Assembly: GCA_025331125.1 (NCBI GenBank)
Contig: JAOALB010000065.1
Coordinates: forward strand, 1 to 64,000
Length of the DNA: 64,000 nt
Direction of reading: 5' to 3'
Origin: Mycogone perniciosa
Taxonomy: Eukaryota > Ascomycota > Sordariomycetes > Hypocreales > Hypocreaceae
This document shows, one piece after another, positions 21,575 to 33,010 of this stretch. Made by a program: the position numbers and the translations under genes. The notes beneath the pieces were generated by a model. It worked only from the letters and a program-made list of their open reading frames with translations, did not search any database and was not told the DNA's origin. Position 1 is the first letter of the stretch; the number at the start of each line of letters is the position of its first letter.

Positions 21575-22505
21575 GCTGGGTCGTATCTCTGGCTGATTCG
21601 TTCGCGTTTGAGCAGAACCTGATGACTATGAATGAAAGACCTTGCACATTATACCTACACCACAGATTTGGACTTGCAAGAAGACTGAAAGAGCTCAATT
21701 AATGAATGAAAAACAATCCCAGAATATTACACCATCGTCGGGATAATTAATGTTGATTTTTTGATGTTGAAAGTACACCTATCAGAAGAGACGACGTTGA
21801 AGCGACAAAGGAGAACATTGCGCAACGCATCACGTGATGCTAAGGACCACCTTTCCGACTGAGTCTCACAATCGCTCTACCTGTCTACTTCGCATAAATA
21901 CGTAGTAATGTACGAAGTACTCCGTACGTATCGCTATATCCACGAAACCAGTCAGGAAAACAAAGACAAAAAATGAGAGGGAGGCAAAAACACCTACCAT
22001 TCGTATTTGCTGGTGGCCACCTGGGCCATCATTTTCATTGAGGCCAATGAACACGGGCGCTGCAATGGGCAGTAAATGCGCTATATTTCAGGCGCTATAA
22101 ACACTGTATTTGAGGCCGCCAATGCACTGGATGCTGCTGACAACTAACTGCCTTGCTGCCTACAACTATTTGCTAAGGACCAAACACCTGACACCACCAA
22201 AATATCCATATATCCATATCTTCATCAACTTGGCCTTGGCGAGTGACGCAATGAACAATGTGTCAGACATGTGCCTTGTGGAAAACGAAAAATGTGTCTG
22301 CATCACACACACCTGACCTGAAGGGAGAGAAACATCAAAAGTGCCCATGGCCACTCCTCAGGCTGCAGAGTTTCACAGCATTCAAATACCACGTACTCCG
22401 TACTCAGTATAAAAATCCTCTATCGGCGTGATCCATTCCGCTCAATCTTCCCAAATACCACACATCGTCAACGAAAATATAGAGATTAAATCAACTCTCT
22501 CAAGC
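21575..22505. other. Divergent promoter region
   Basis: About 930 bp separates the PHD gene (minus) from the DUF84 gene (plus). It contains a CACGTG E-box-like hexamer near 21831, a TACGAAGTACTCCGTACG compound motif near 21912-21929, and TACTCCGTACT at about 22394. Confidence 0.5.
22408..22414 (+). promoter_or_regulatory. TATA box of the DUF84 gene
   Basis: TATAAAA lies about 90 bp before ATG 22506, right after a TACTCCGTACT motif. Confidence 0.5.
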
Positions 22506-23207
22506 ATGACCGCACCTTCATCTAAGCCGCTCGAGTCCCTTCGAGACTCGGAAACCATCGTCCCGGCTCGATCGCCTCCCAATCTACCAGCATTTCCCAA
22601 ATGCCACTTTCCCGCTCACGGCACCAACATCCTGCTCATCATCCCCACAGGAAACGCAGACAAGGCGAAGGTCCTGAAAGATTATATCGAAGCCCGCGCC
22701 CCATCTGGCGTTCAAGTACATACCGAAACGGTACCGGTTGAGTCAGACGTGGGCGAGCAGCCTTACAACGACGCCGGCGCCATCGGCGCATTCAACCGCA
22801 TATCCAACGCCCTCAGAAAGCTCCTTCAAGATGCACAATTTCCACAAATATTAAAGAAAAACAGTATTGGCACTGTCGTTGTGGGAGCCATCGAGAACTT
22901 CATCCAGACGAGAGACGTCAATCGGCCGGCCGACTATGCCGTTGCCATCGTGCACAACGCTACTACTGACGAGACTGTGACAGCTTGCTCGCGTGGGGTT
23001 ACTCTTGACCCGGAGTATATCAACTGGGCAGCGGCCTTTGGCTATGAGGGCGACAACCAAGATCATGGGAAAGTGACGGTCGGCAATATTCTGGCGGCCA
23101 AGTTTCCGGACCTGGATCCGAAGAATTGGCATGATGTGCTGGCGGGGGTTTCACGTTATACGTTGTTAGCAGAGGCTCTTGGAAACGCGTCTATCTCGTG
23201 GTGGTGA
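22506..23207 (+). CDS. DUF84 (YjjX/NTPase)-like protein
   Basis: This intronless 233-aa protein resembles the bacterial inosine/xanthosine triphosphatase YjjX, which hydrolyses non-canonical purine NTPs. Matching stretches are NILLIIPTGNADKAKVLKDYIE, VPVESDVGEQPYND with the following N-R-x-x-N-A pattern, VVVGAIENFI and YAVAIVHN. The first 40 or so residues are a Ser/Pro-rich extension absent from bacterial enzymes. ATG 22506 is the first in-frame ATG; the open frame reaches back to 22428 only through a GTG. Activity is inferred from the family. Confidence 0.78.
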   Translation: MTAPSSKPLESLRDSETIVPARSPPNLPAFPKCHFPAHGTNILLIIPTGNADKAKVLKDYIEARAPSGVQVHTETVPVESDVGEQPYNDAGAIGAFNRISNALRKLLQDAQFPQILKKNSIGTVVVGAIENFIQTRDVNRPADYAVAIVHNATTDETVTACSRGVTLDPEYINWAAAFGYEGDNQDHGKVTVGNILAAKFPDLDPKNWHDVLAGVSRYTLLAEALGNASISWW

Positions 23208-23418
23208 TACATCTCATGTTGCTTCTGTTGGGTCCTGGCTTTTCATAGACTATAGGAGACTATCGAGTTATGGTTTCAACGTTCCGGATAAGTAGTCCTT
23301 CTTTAGCACTTGACTCTCATGAATTTAAGTAGTAATACATTCAGTACCTTCGTATGTAATTGAACAGATATTTGCACGATTTGTAGACTTAACCCAAACG
23401 CCGCCTGCTGGTCCATAT

Positions 23419-24998
23419 TCAAACAGCTGGACTTGCCTCCTTTACTTTCTTAAATTTCTTTTTCACTCCGTTCAGCTGTGACCTCGACTTGGTCAGCCAT
23501 TTCTCTCTAGTCCCAGGAGCTCCACCAATCCACAGCCACCAGGCAAGAAGTACAATAATAGTCAGTGGAACCACCACAACGAAGTAGATGTATATTTTAT
23601 CGCTGGATTTCCACCCATCCTCTTCGAATGCAAAGAAGGTGGTACTGAACAAGGACTAGAGAAAAGGCAAGACATTAGTGCTCAATGTTGAGTCCATGTA
23701 TTGAAATTCGACTGCTTACCGTGACAAAAGTCGACGGTAAAAATACCATCGTTAGAAGAGTAATGGACTTCATAATGGTGTTGTCAGAGCTGGCGAGCAT
23801 GTTATATGCCTGTACAGAGTATGAAAGTTAGTTTCTACCAGACCGGTAGAACAAAGGATGTAGGTCAAGGTTACCAGGTTTATCTCCTCCTGCAGTCGTT
23901 CATGCGTACACATAGCCCGCATTTTCAAGCTCTTCAGAGCCTGCAACTGAAAGGCAAGGTAGTCCATAGCCCGGGTCTTATACTCTTTGTTAGGCCTGTT
24001 GGGTAGCTCCGTGAAGTTTCTCTCCTGACATTTAGCGAGCCGTCCCATTGTGTCGATGGCGACTTGGTGCACTTCAACGAGGTGTCCCGTGTGTCGTGCC
24101 AGCTCACGGAGTTTCTGAAAGCTTGGTCTTTTTGCCCTCTCCTGCATGATTGGAGGAAAACACGTTAGCCATTGACCGGAATCTGAGCATTGATTTCGGG
24201 GGGTGTATACCTTTTCAACCTTTCGCACCGCCTTTGTTACTCGCCAGGTGTTGTCGTCACAAAGCTTGACAACCTCGTCAAAAAAAGGTACTAGCATTGA
24301 AAATGGATCCTTCAACTCGGGACCAGAAGATTGATGTTCCTTGAGGTACGCAGTGAGGTCGGTACGCATCTCCTTTGGCGTGTCGATGCATAAGATTCTG
24401 CAGGTCTCTGGACTTTTCCAGTGTGTGAAGACACCCATTTCGTACCATCGGTAGTCCTTCTCTTCGTCTGTCAATCCTTCATTTTCATTTAGGACTCTCT
24501 TGGTGAGAATTCTGAACCATGTAGCTGTAGGCTGCGTTAATGACAATGGCGTTTGGATAGATGACGGTGACGTGGAACATACTGAGAGTATCAAGAGTAT
24601 CCCCCTCGTATGAGCTCTTGGACCCAAAGTAGCCGTTAAGATTCGTACAAGTATTGTTGCCAAGGAAGCCTGGTACTTTGAAACGTTCTAAAATCTTTCT
24701 GCGGTCACGTTCAGGACATCTCTTCTCATTCATGTACCAGGCCGCGCCAGGTCCCGAATCGAGGAAACTAGGATATAAGTTAGGGAATGAGAGCATATGG
24801 TGAAATGTTTCATCTCACATGTAGCACACTGCTGGGAGTGAGATATCGCCGTCCAATAGGTCCTGCTCTTGCTCCGTCCATGTTTTCGTTACACCTGGGT
24901 GCGCGTTAGTAGACCAAACAATGCAAAATGAGATATATATAGATTAGAATCTTACTGTCATATTCCAGAATGTTTGCCAAGGGACGTGTAGAGCCCAT
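23419..24998 (-). CDS. CorA-like membrane protein lacking the GMN motif
   Basis: Seven exons are 24956-24998, 24819-24894, 24583-24767, 24211-24524, 23875-24141, 23720-23809 and 23419-23655, giving 403 aa. All joins keep frame with GT..AG introns of 51-69 bp; the 69-bp intron (24142-24210) is in frame without a stop. The long soluble N-terminal part ends in a helical region (QLQALKSLKMRAMCTHERLQ), as in CorA/Mrs2 ion channels. Two membrane helices follow: ITLLTMVFLPSTFVTSLF and YFVVVVPLTIIVLLAWWLW. In true Mg2+ channels GMN follows the first helix; here the position reads STT. This belongs to a class of fungal CorA-like proteins whose transport activity is doubtful. Confidence 0.85.
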
Positions 24999-25953
24999 GG
25001 TGTCAGCAAAATAGAAAGGGGAATAATGAAAGAATGATACGATGTCGTTTCAACAGAAACGGCAACTAAGACTCAAAGCCTGCGCTAGGTCTTTGCCGTT
25101 ATCATCAGCGTATTATTTTACCCTTGCTGGATTTTGAATGTCGAATACGGAGTACTCAAGAGTGAAATGGCTTCTCCACCAGCAGGGGGGATTCGGAAGC
25201 GTTTATAGCTATCACATAATATTGCCCAGCCACGTCAGGCCGCAAGTCGTCTATAAAGGGAAACACCCCTGGCTGCTTAACTGACGTGTATTATGCATAC
25301 TTCCAAGACATATATCGCATGTGTTCGGCTGCCATGGGCCGACTACATAGAATGCTGGCAACGCTCGGTGATACAAAATTACCAGTCATTACTACACCGA
25401 AAATAAAAGCAAATAGTTGTGGCCTATGGATGATGTTCATTATGCATTCTTCGAAACGCCAAAAAAATACTTGTCACAGCAGGCGGTTAGGTCGCCAATG
25501 AGGTTTCGACCCACTCGATGCCAGATCCATATTACTACCCGATATTCTTCCTCACAGCCTCCATCTGTACCATGTCGAATCATCCAGACTCAGCCTGATT
25601 CAAGTGGAGTTGTGTGAATAAACTTGGCAAGGCTTTCTATTCGGCAGACATGCAATGGCTCCAATGAGATCCATGAAACAGAGTCGCACGAAGTACACAA
25701 AGTGGCCATGTCAACCTGAAATGTCCACGGTAATGCCTCATACTCATACAGCGGGGATGATGGTACAGTATAAGAGATTGGAGGGTCGCACATAAGACAT
25801 GGGTGCTTCAGGCGAAGACTAATACTATGTACCATTTCTGTAAGTGGCAGTGGTGTCATGCCATGTATGGCTTATTTTCCGGTCTTGAACAGAATTGCAA
25901 AGACCATTAATTATTTTTTAATTGTATCAGGTCTAGTTACTCAATATCTACCT
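24999..25953. other. Intergenic
   Basis: About 950 bp with TACGGAGTAC at 25146-25155. An 89-codon minus-strand frame at 25590-25859 has protein-like stretches (LYEYEALPW, LCTSCDSVSWISLE) vaguely reminiscent of fungal HET-type proteins. It is too short and unsupported to call. Confidence 0.4.
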
Positions 25954-27536
25954 TTATGTGATTACTCCCTGTTGCTTAAGAGCCGCAATGTCAGACTTGC
26001 CCATGCCAAGATGTTCGCGGAGAACTTCATCTGTGTGCTGGCCCAGCATAGGAGGCGGGGTCCGGACGCCAGGCTGGGTATCGGAGTATTTCACGGGCGT
26101 GTTGACCATCTTTATCGGGCCGCAGTGTTCGTGCTCTACCTCAATAACCATGTTGCGGGCCTTGGTGTGGCTGTGATTGAGTGTGCCTTGAACATCATTG
26201 ACGGCCGCATAAGGCATACCGGCGCCGTCGAACACTTCCAGCCACTCCTGTGTTGTCTTTTGTTGTGTAATTGCTTCGATTTGCGCCTCTAGTTCTTGGC
26301 GATTAGCGACCCTGTCGGCGTTGGTTTTGTAATTTGCGTCATCTTTCCACTGAGGCTGACCAAGACCCTCGCAGAGGATGCCGAACAAGCGATCATTGCC
26401 ACCGCCGAAGAGCACATCTCCATCTTTGGTCTTGAATGATCTGTACGGGACGATAGAAGCTAGAGATTGTCAGCTGTTTGGGCTCGGTTTCGATTGCATG
26501 GCTGTCCCTACGATGTGCTGTCCCCCATCTTCCGGTATCCTTCTTGCCGCTGATCAAGCAACTGCTTGCAATATTGGCCAAGGTTACCGTTTGGCAATCA
26601 CTCAAAGCCACATCAATGTGCTGGCCCTTTCCTGTCCTAGCTCTCGATAATAGCGCTGCCATGATGCTGTTGGAGGTGTAGAGGCCGGTGGTGAGATCAG
26701 TGACGGCCACGCCAACTTTGACAGGCGGGCCATCGCGGGAGCCTGTGATGTGCATCAGGCCAAACTCGGCCTCGACCATGACATCATAGCCGGGACGGTT
26801 TGAGTAAGGTCCTGTTTGGCCATAGCCTGTAACGGAGGCATAAATCAAGCCGGGGTTGATCTTGCGAAGAGTCTCGTAGTCCATGGAATACTTCTTGAGC
26901 GTTCCTGGGAGGTAGTTCTCAACCAAGATATCGCACTTTGCAACTAGCTTGTGTAGGATATCTACCCCTTCTTGATGTTGAAACGACAAGCCAAGAGACT
27001 TTTTGTTCCGATTTACCTGAAGGTTGCTGTGAGATTGAACTCGACATTTGGAGACTTGAAGACGGCTAACGCACCCCTAGGAAATACGCAGACTCCCCGG
27101 GACCCTCTGCCGCTGAACCCGGCTTATATTGTGCATACGGAGGGCCCCATGCTCTGGTGTCGTCACCCCGTGTAGGGTGCTCAATCTTTATCACCTCTGC
27201 CCTGCATAGTTCCGCTTGTTAATTCGTCTAGACTGGTTGCTTCGTATCCATAGTGTTAGCTTACCCCAGGTCACCCAAGATTTGAGTACAGTATGGCTGC
27301 GTTGGGTAAGCGGGTGCATCGGAAAGGCGGATCAGGAGCCGGGCTTTGCAAAGACTTACACCAGCCAAAACTCTGGTCATGTCCAACACGCGATACCCTT
27401 CGAGCGGCAAGGAACTGGTCGCGGGAGCAGCGGAGTAGCGACGGAGGCCGTACAGGACATTCGACCGCTGAATTGCAGAGCCACAGCGAATGTACTTGGA
27501 GAGACTGGCCATTGTTCTGCCGCGAAGTGTGGACAT
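25954..27536 (-). CDS. Class III (CaiB/BaiF) CoA-transferase, SUGCT-like, probably mitochondrial
   Basis: Five exons are 27360-27536, 27265-27296, 27075-27201, 26512-27016 and 25954-26459, giving 448 aa. The N-terminus is Arg/Ser-rich without acidic residues (MASLSKYIRCGS, YGLRRYSAAP), typical of a mitochondrial transit peptide. The core has YRVLDMTRVLAGPYCTQILG, AEVIKIEHPTRGDD, AYFLGVNRNKKSLGL and NPGLIYASVTGYGQTGP. The catalytic Asp is in RPGYDVMVEAE, which forms the acyl-anhydride intermediate in this family. The nearest animal relative is SUGCT, which uses succinyl-CoA or HMG-CoA to activate glutarate; the substrate here is unproven. A 63-bp intron at 27297-27359 is in frame without a stop. 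Confidence 0.88.
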
Positions 27537-28727
27537 GGTGATTGGCCGTGATTCAAACAGTGTTTGTTGTAATAATGGAATACTACTACTCCGTACTAAA
27601 CATTGAGAGGAACATCGGCTATTGTCAAAGGCGCGGCAACGGGACCCCTGGGGTCGGCTGGAGGCGGCTGATGCCGGCCATTCAGTGAGAGCGCATCTCC
27701 GGGCCGAAGCCGACTCCCGAGAGCTTGTTGTGAGGCGACTGAGCAGATCGTCTCATTAAATCGATGGTGTTTATGCGGATGAATGATACAGCAGGTGAAG
27801 ACTCAAGCATACAGAAAAAAGGAACCCTTGGAATCCACAGCATCTCAGGTATGATGTATCGTCGGGGGATAACTAAACGATCCTGTGACTATGAATAGTA
27901 CCCAGCCTTTTGGGAATCCAAACTTCAACGCAACGCTCTACTCCGTACACAAAATCCGTTCGGCAGCTCAAGTTCGACGAGATATTTTCTTATTGCCCTT
28001 TTCATTGGAGTGGTTACTCATAACAGCTTATTTTTAATAGGGCTTTCCCCGGTTTTAGAGAAAATGATATTAGTACGGAGTAGCACTATTACTACTAGTA
28101 CTCTGTAGTCCTGCTACTACTCCATACCATTAGACCGAACTCATCTTAGACTGTAGTCTCACGAAGTCTGCGCCCGCTGGTTTCTATAAATACCTCCTGA
28201 GATGCTTTTCCATGAATGAGATCAAGAGGCTGCAGTCGAGCCTAACTTCCAACTTGGCATAGCTTACCGGCCTCCTCACCAAGCATGTTCGACGGCACAC
28301 AGGATTGGCCCCCCATGGGGCTGTGCCTTATCATACATCAACAGCCTTCGTAGTCCGTAGTCCATGATTAAGTGATCACCATGCATACAGAGTACCTGAT
28401 AATAGTATTATGAATTCTCCGAGTACGTACGCCATAAGCACCGAAGAATTCGGGGCATCAATAGCGTGGCTGGCCAATTGAATGTTCTAAAATAGGTGTG
28501 GGCGTGTTGCCCATCGTCACCAATGTAATAGTATACGAGGTGGCTCATCCGGAATGCGGAACTTCGTGCAACATGATGCAATCTGATCCGCTTCGCGTGC
28601 GCGGGGCCTGCGAGTATATACCATTGATATATCCTCCGCGACCGTCCTCCATTTCAGATCGGTGCTGCCCATATCTCTCGGGTACGAGCGCATCCGACCA
28701 TATGAGTTTCACCAACCATTACCGATC
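27537..28727. other. Intergenic, divergent promoters
   Basis: About 1.2 kb between divergent genes. TACTCCGTA-type motifs lie near 27588, 27940 and 28075, with a run of ACTACTAC at 28084-28100. I see no supportable gene. Confidence 0.5.
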
Positions 28728-29330
28728 ATGGCTGAAATCACAGCGGACTTTCATCAACCGCAGGAGGCGATTGCTATAGGTCTCATCGTTGGTGCTGTCA
28801 TTGCTTGCCTGTTCTTCGTGGGACTTCTCACATTTATCCTGGTGAGCCGACGAGAAAGATGGGTGTACAAACGGCTCAAGAAAAATTCCGATGTCAGCAA
28901 CATGAGCCTTCTTAAACCCCAGATATCCAACCAACCCGGAATCGAAGAATCGGGAGACCTCCAAAGGCGAGTTCTGATTCAGAAATCCATGGCAATTCGA
29001 AATTCAGTGGGAACGAACAACGACATTCACCCAATGGAGGATTGGAGAGCAGATGAAGAACCGTCAATTGGTCTGAAAGAGGATTGGAAAGAATGGGAGG
29101 CTCAACTCCGTCTCGACCGGTCGAAATCACTGAGATGGCATCCGGCCATTCATCGCTCCACGAATGAACAACCGAAAAACCCTATGGAGTCATACCTGCT
29201 TGAGCCAGGGCCACCCTCCCGATGCCACCTCGGCTCCTTCACATTCGAATTAGAACACCATTCAAGGACCCCAGCAGCACGACCGGCATCCTCTTGGTTG
29301 TCGCTCCTCAGAGAGGATGCATACAGGTGA
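28728..29330 (+). CDS. Hypothetical small single-pass membrane protein
   Basis: This intronless frame of 200 aa starts at ATG 28728. After 14 residues comes one strong membrane helix (AIAIGLIVGAVIACLFFVGL, then LTFILV), immediately followed by SRRERWVYKRLKK. The basic flank suggests that the C-terminal 160 residues face the cytosol. The rest is hydrophilic, with Trp- and Glu-rich parts (EDWKEWEAQLRL) and no recognised domain. The frame extends upstream without ATG to about 28662; an ATG at 28702 in another frame opens a short uORF. It could be lineage-specific. The helix and the open length are the only support. Confidence 0.58.
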   Translation: MAEITADFHQPQEAIAIGLIVGAVIACLFFVGLLTFILVSRRERWVYKRLKKNSDVSNMSLLKPQISNQPGIEESGDLQRRVLIQKSMAIRNSVGTNNDIHPMEDWRADEEPSIGLKEDWKEWEAQLRLDRSKSLRWHPAIHRSTNEQPKNPMESYLLEPGPPSRCHLGSFTFELEHHSRTPAARPASSWLSLLREDAYR

Positions 29331-29482
29331 AACATCTGAACTGATTTGGACCGAATATGCCTGCAGCGAGTGGAGCTATGAAATTGCAATTAAACTACCG
29401 CCTTGAGGGTATGGGATTCTGTTTGAAAGCTTCCACCACGTGGCTTCTACAGAATGCCATTGTGAACTGCTCGGGAGGAAAA

Positions 29483-30781
29483 TTACTCCCCAATCTCGTT
29501 GGTGATGTCGACAAAGGCTTGCCACTGCTTCCAAGCCTCGCCGCTCTTGATGGCCCACTTGGCTCTCCTAACACCTTCCTTCCAGCGCTGGCCAGCGGGG
29601 CCGCGTTCCTTGATGACATTACCATCATCACCATGACCCATGTTGCTGGTATCTGCCTCGCAGATGCCAGATACCACGAGAAGAGCGGCGGTATTGATCA
29701 GAACGAACTCAACAACCGGATCATCCTCTGGAAGTTCGCCGTGCAGAACTCGACTCAAGATATCGGCGTTTTCCTCTGGCTCCTTTCCAGGACACACATC
29801 GCTCAGGGGGTGAGACTTGACACCGAAATCGCTAGGCTGGACGGTGAAGTGCTCAACCTCGACCTCTCCTCCAGGGGTTTTCTCTTGCAGCATCCAGCAG
29901 AGTGATCTGCCGGCGCAGCTGATCTCGTCGAGTTCCTCCTCCCCGCAGACAATCAACGCCTTTCTACAGCCGGCAGTTTTAAGAGCCTCTGCAAACGGTG
30001 CACCGAGATCGCGTCTTCCGACACCGATGACTCGTGCTTCTAGCACATCCTCCACTGGGTTCGCCAAAGGGCCCAGGTTATTGAAGATGGTCCTCCAGGG
30101 GAGCTCCTTTCGGACGGGAGCGACATAGCGCATGCCCGTGTGGAAAACAGGAGCAAAGAGAAAGCTATAGTTGGTGTTTGCGTACACTTTGGTCAAAGTG
30201 TCTGGCTTCACAGCACTGATGATGGGCGCACGTGGCCTCATGCAGTTGATCATATCGGCACTGCCCGACTTGGAAGTGCTGGCCCTGTTTCCATGCTTGG
30301 AGACGAGGAGCAATGAGGAGGCGAGGATTGACGATGTTGTGCTAACGTTGAAGGTGTTGTGTGAATCACCGCCTGTGCCGACAATATCGCACTGTAACAG
30401 ATTAGTATGTCATAATTGTTAATTAATAAAATTTCAAGAACAAGTTCTCACCAGGCCACCATTGTAATTGCCTTCCTTCCTGCCCCGGGACTCAATCAAT
30501 GTTCGAAGTTCCTTGACTGGTATCGGCGCTGCAGCTTGTCGCATGACGTAGGCGCATCGTTCCAAGACATCTGCTCTAAAGTCCAGCCTTGTGAAATGCA
30601 GGGCCATGAGCAAAGACGCCGTCTGAGCCTCGGTGACCCGGTTTGTGAAGAAATGAGAGATGGCTTCGGCAATCTCATCTGGAGTGACGTCGCTGTCAAT
30701 CGGCCAAAGCTTGGTCAAGAGAGGCTTGATATTGACGCGGGTGAGGGCATCGGATGGCCCGTTGGCTGTGTTGGACGCCAT
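29483..30781 (-). CDS. TRP4: Anthranilate phosphoribosyltransferase
   Basis: This enzyme catalyses the second step of tryptophan synthesis, joining anthranilate and PRPP to N-(5-phosphoribosyl)anthranilate. Two exons (30452-30781 and 29483-30391) with a 60-bp intron give 412 aa. The N-terminal helical part (LTRVNIKPLLTKLWP) is followed by the PRPP/metal-binding loop DIVGTGGDSHNTFNVST. The anthranilate-site stretch is KHGNRASTSKSGSADM, and later come FAPVFHTGMRYVAPVRKELP and FNNLGPLANP. A possible longer N-terminus would need a TTG start, so I took ATG 30781. It is divergent from TFIIB. Confidence 0.94.
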
Positions 30782-31963
30782 TGCGATGGAGGAAATTTGT
30801 AAAACCGACCTCGCAGAGAAGCGAGAAGATGTCGATTTATCCAAAAGGCAGAATAATAGCCAATTGATTGTTGTTGAGAAGGCTATCTATATGGTCGCTC
30901 ATTGACTCAACTGCTTCTTACCATTCATATTAGTACTTTCAAGGTAGAGGGGTATTATGGATCTTACGTTGCTAATTTATTGGCCGACCTCGGACCCACG
31001 TAAGACGTAGCAGTACTTTGTACGAAGTACTCCGTACTCAGTGCGTACTGGTAGGTACTCAGATGCATTTGCGCCACATCGCACGGAGTACTCCGAATTA
31101 AAACTTTTTTCCGGATGACACATCTTTGTGGCTGTGGCTTTGAGGCTTGGTCATAGTGAGTGCGAGAATCTTCGAAACCTTGATTCACCATACCTACAAC
31201 AATCATCTCCCTTAGTCGTCCATTCACCTCAAACTTCCTCCCGTCACTCTCTTGCCGCCAGAAGTCGGTCTGCACTCGCTCACGACTCTTCTCCCCAGAA
31301 CTGCTCGTTACGGTTCTGAGCGACCTCGACGGCCACTTCCTGCCGACTATTCGTTGATCTGAGATTTCTTGTGACCTCAGACGCCTTCACTGGTTCAGAA
31401 CGGTCGGCTGGCAGAGAAAATTTCCTTGTGTTTGCCTTCTTCGCGCGCGACTGTTTGTGTCGGAACGACAGCAGAATCCAGCAGAATCCAGCAGAACATC
31501 GCCCGCCGAGAGTCACACACCCACACACCCACACACACTGTACCATAGTTGATCTTTGTCCCGCTCTGTCGACCTCTGTCTTTTTTTTGGGCGGAAACAT
31601 CAACAGAGCCGACTCTTTGTTCATCGTGCCGAGCGCATAGAACACGAATAAACCATCAAAGCCCGTCGAATCTGTAGAGCCTCTCCGTTTTATTCATCTC
31701 CGTCGCGGCCGTAGCTGGGAGGCCTTGATCCCTCTTCTGCAGCTCTACTAGCAGCCGTCAAACTGCATTCACCGCTCTTTGTGCAACTCGTCAACGACCG
31801 ACTCTTTGTTCGCGGATCCACGTACAAGAAGGACTGTCGAGTCAGGAAATCGGTGGAGAACAAGCGACAACAGCTGCGAAGGCGGAAGAAGGAAGCCAAG
31901 AGGGCACGGAAGGTCTTTAACGAAATCACAAACATCTATACGCCACAACCATACAAGCCCAAG
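30782..31963. other. Shared promoter of TRP4 and TFIIB
   Basis: About 1.2 kb. It contains TACGAAGTACTCCGTACT at about 31021, a 10-bp tandem GCAGAATCCA (2.6 copies, 31471-31496) and a CA-rich stretch at 31513-31538. The TFIIB reading frame is open back to 31715 without an ATG (the stop TAG is at 31712); I treat this as leader. Confidence 0.5.
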
Positions 31964-33010
31964 ATGCTTCCGCCGATCGGCGGTGATGGAAATGGAGGAG
32001 GGTTTCAGGAGGATTTGAACAATGTTCTTTGCTGTCCCGACTGCAAAGAATACCCTCCGAATTTGATCGAGGAGTTTTCTAGCGGCGACATGGTCTGTCA
32101 GAGTTGCGGTGTTGTCGTTGGTACCCGTATTATCGACACGAGGTCCGAATGGAGAACATTCGCCAACGACGACCAGGGCGGCGACGATCCAAGCCGTGTT
32201 GGTGGTCCCCAGGATGAGTTCGTTGAGGGCCAACAGCTCGCTACGACTGTCGCCTTTTCTGAGTCCAAGGCCCACAAGGCCCTGTCTCGCACTCAGAACA
32301 ACACCAACCAAGACAAGGCCCAGAAAGGTCTCATGCAAGCCTACAAGGAGATTGTGGCTCTGTGCGAGGCCATTAACATGGGCCAGAACGTCTCCAACGC
32401 TGCGAAGCATATCTTCAAATTAGTTGATAAGCACAAGTTCATGAAGGGAAAGCCACAGGAAGCCGTCATTGCTGGCTGCATCTTTATTGCTTGCCGACAG
32501 AACAACGTGCCGCGTACGTTCAGAGAAATCTTCAACCTCACGAGCGTCAGCAAAAAGGAGGTCGGCCGAGTCTTCAAGCAGCTGCAAAACTTCCTGCAGA
32601 AGCTTCAAGATACTGAAGGGGAAGGTGCTACTGGCTTGAACACAGTCACAAACTACGAGAATACATCTGTTGGTGCCGAAGACCTATGTGGTCGTTATGT
32701 CTCACAGCTCGGATTTAAGAACCAGCAGAAGATTTCCAAGATCTCTCGGGACCTCGCTGAGCAAGCTACGGACATTTCTGCCTTGGCTGGACGATCTCCT
32801 CTCTCGGTTGCTGCCGCATGCATCTATATGGCGTGCCATCTGATGGGCGAGCCGCGTTCGTCTGCTCCCATTGCGAAGCAAACTGGTGTTAGTGATGGCA
32901 CCGTCAAGACGGCTTATAAATTCCTCTTTGCCGCACGCGAGCGACTCATTAAGAAAGAATGGCTTGAGGAAGGCGGCAAAATGGAAAACATTCCGCAAGT
33001 TCAGGTATAG
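31964..33010 (+). CDS. SUA7: Transcription initiation factor TFIIB
   Basis: This 348-aa general RNA polymerase II factor bridges TBP-DNA and polymerase. The N-terminal zinc ribbon is CCPDCKEYPP paired with MVCQSCGVVVG. The conserved B-reader/linker region contains RTFANDDQGGDDPSRVG. Two cyclin-like repeats follow, starting about AQKGLMQAYKEIVALCEA and EDLCGRYVSQLGF, with AGRSPLSVAAACIYMA in the second. ATG 31964 is the first in-frame ATG, and its product starts MLPPIGGDGNGG, about the right distance from the ribbon. There are no introns in the coding part. Confidence 0.94.
   Translation: MLPPIGGDGNGGGFQEDLNNVLCCPDCKEYPPNLIEEFSSGDMVCQSCGVVVGTRIIDTRSEWRTFANDDQGGDDPSRVGGPQDEFVEGQQLATTVAFSESKAHKALSRTQNNTNQDKAQKGLMQAYKEIVALCEAINMGQNVSNAAKHIFKLVDKHKFMKGKPQEAVIAGCIFIACRQNNVPRTFREIFNLTSVSKKEVGRVFKQLQNFLQKLQDTEGEGATGLNTVTNYENTSVGAEDLCGRYVSQLGFKNQQKISKISRDLAEQATDISALAGRSPLSVAAACIYMACHLMGEPRSSAPIAKQTGVSDGTVKTAYKFLFAARERLIKKEWLEEGGKMENIPQVQV

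Noticed and set aside
25590..25859. 89-codon minus-strand frame with HET-like flavour
   Set aside because: It is short and isolated, with no splice partners found and no diagnostic HET motif.
30782..30844. N-terminal extension of anthranilate phosphoribosyltransferase
   Set aside because: It would need a TTG start. ATG 30781 fits the family length.
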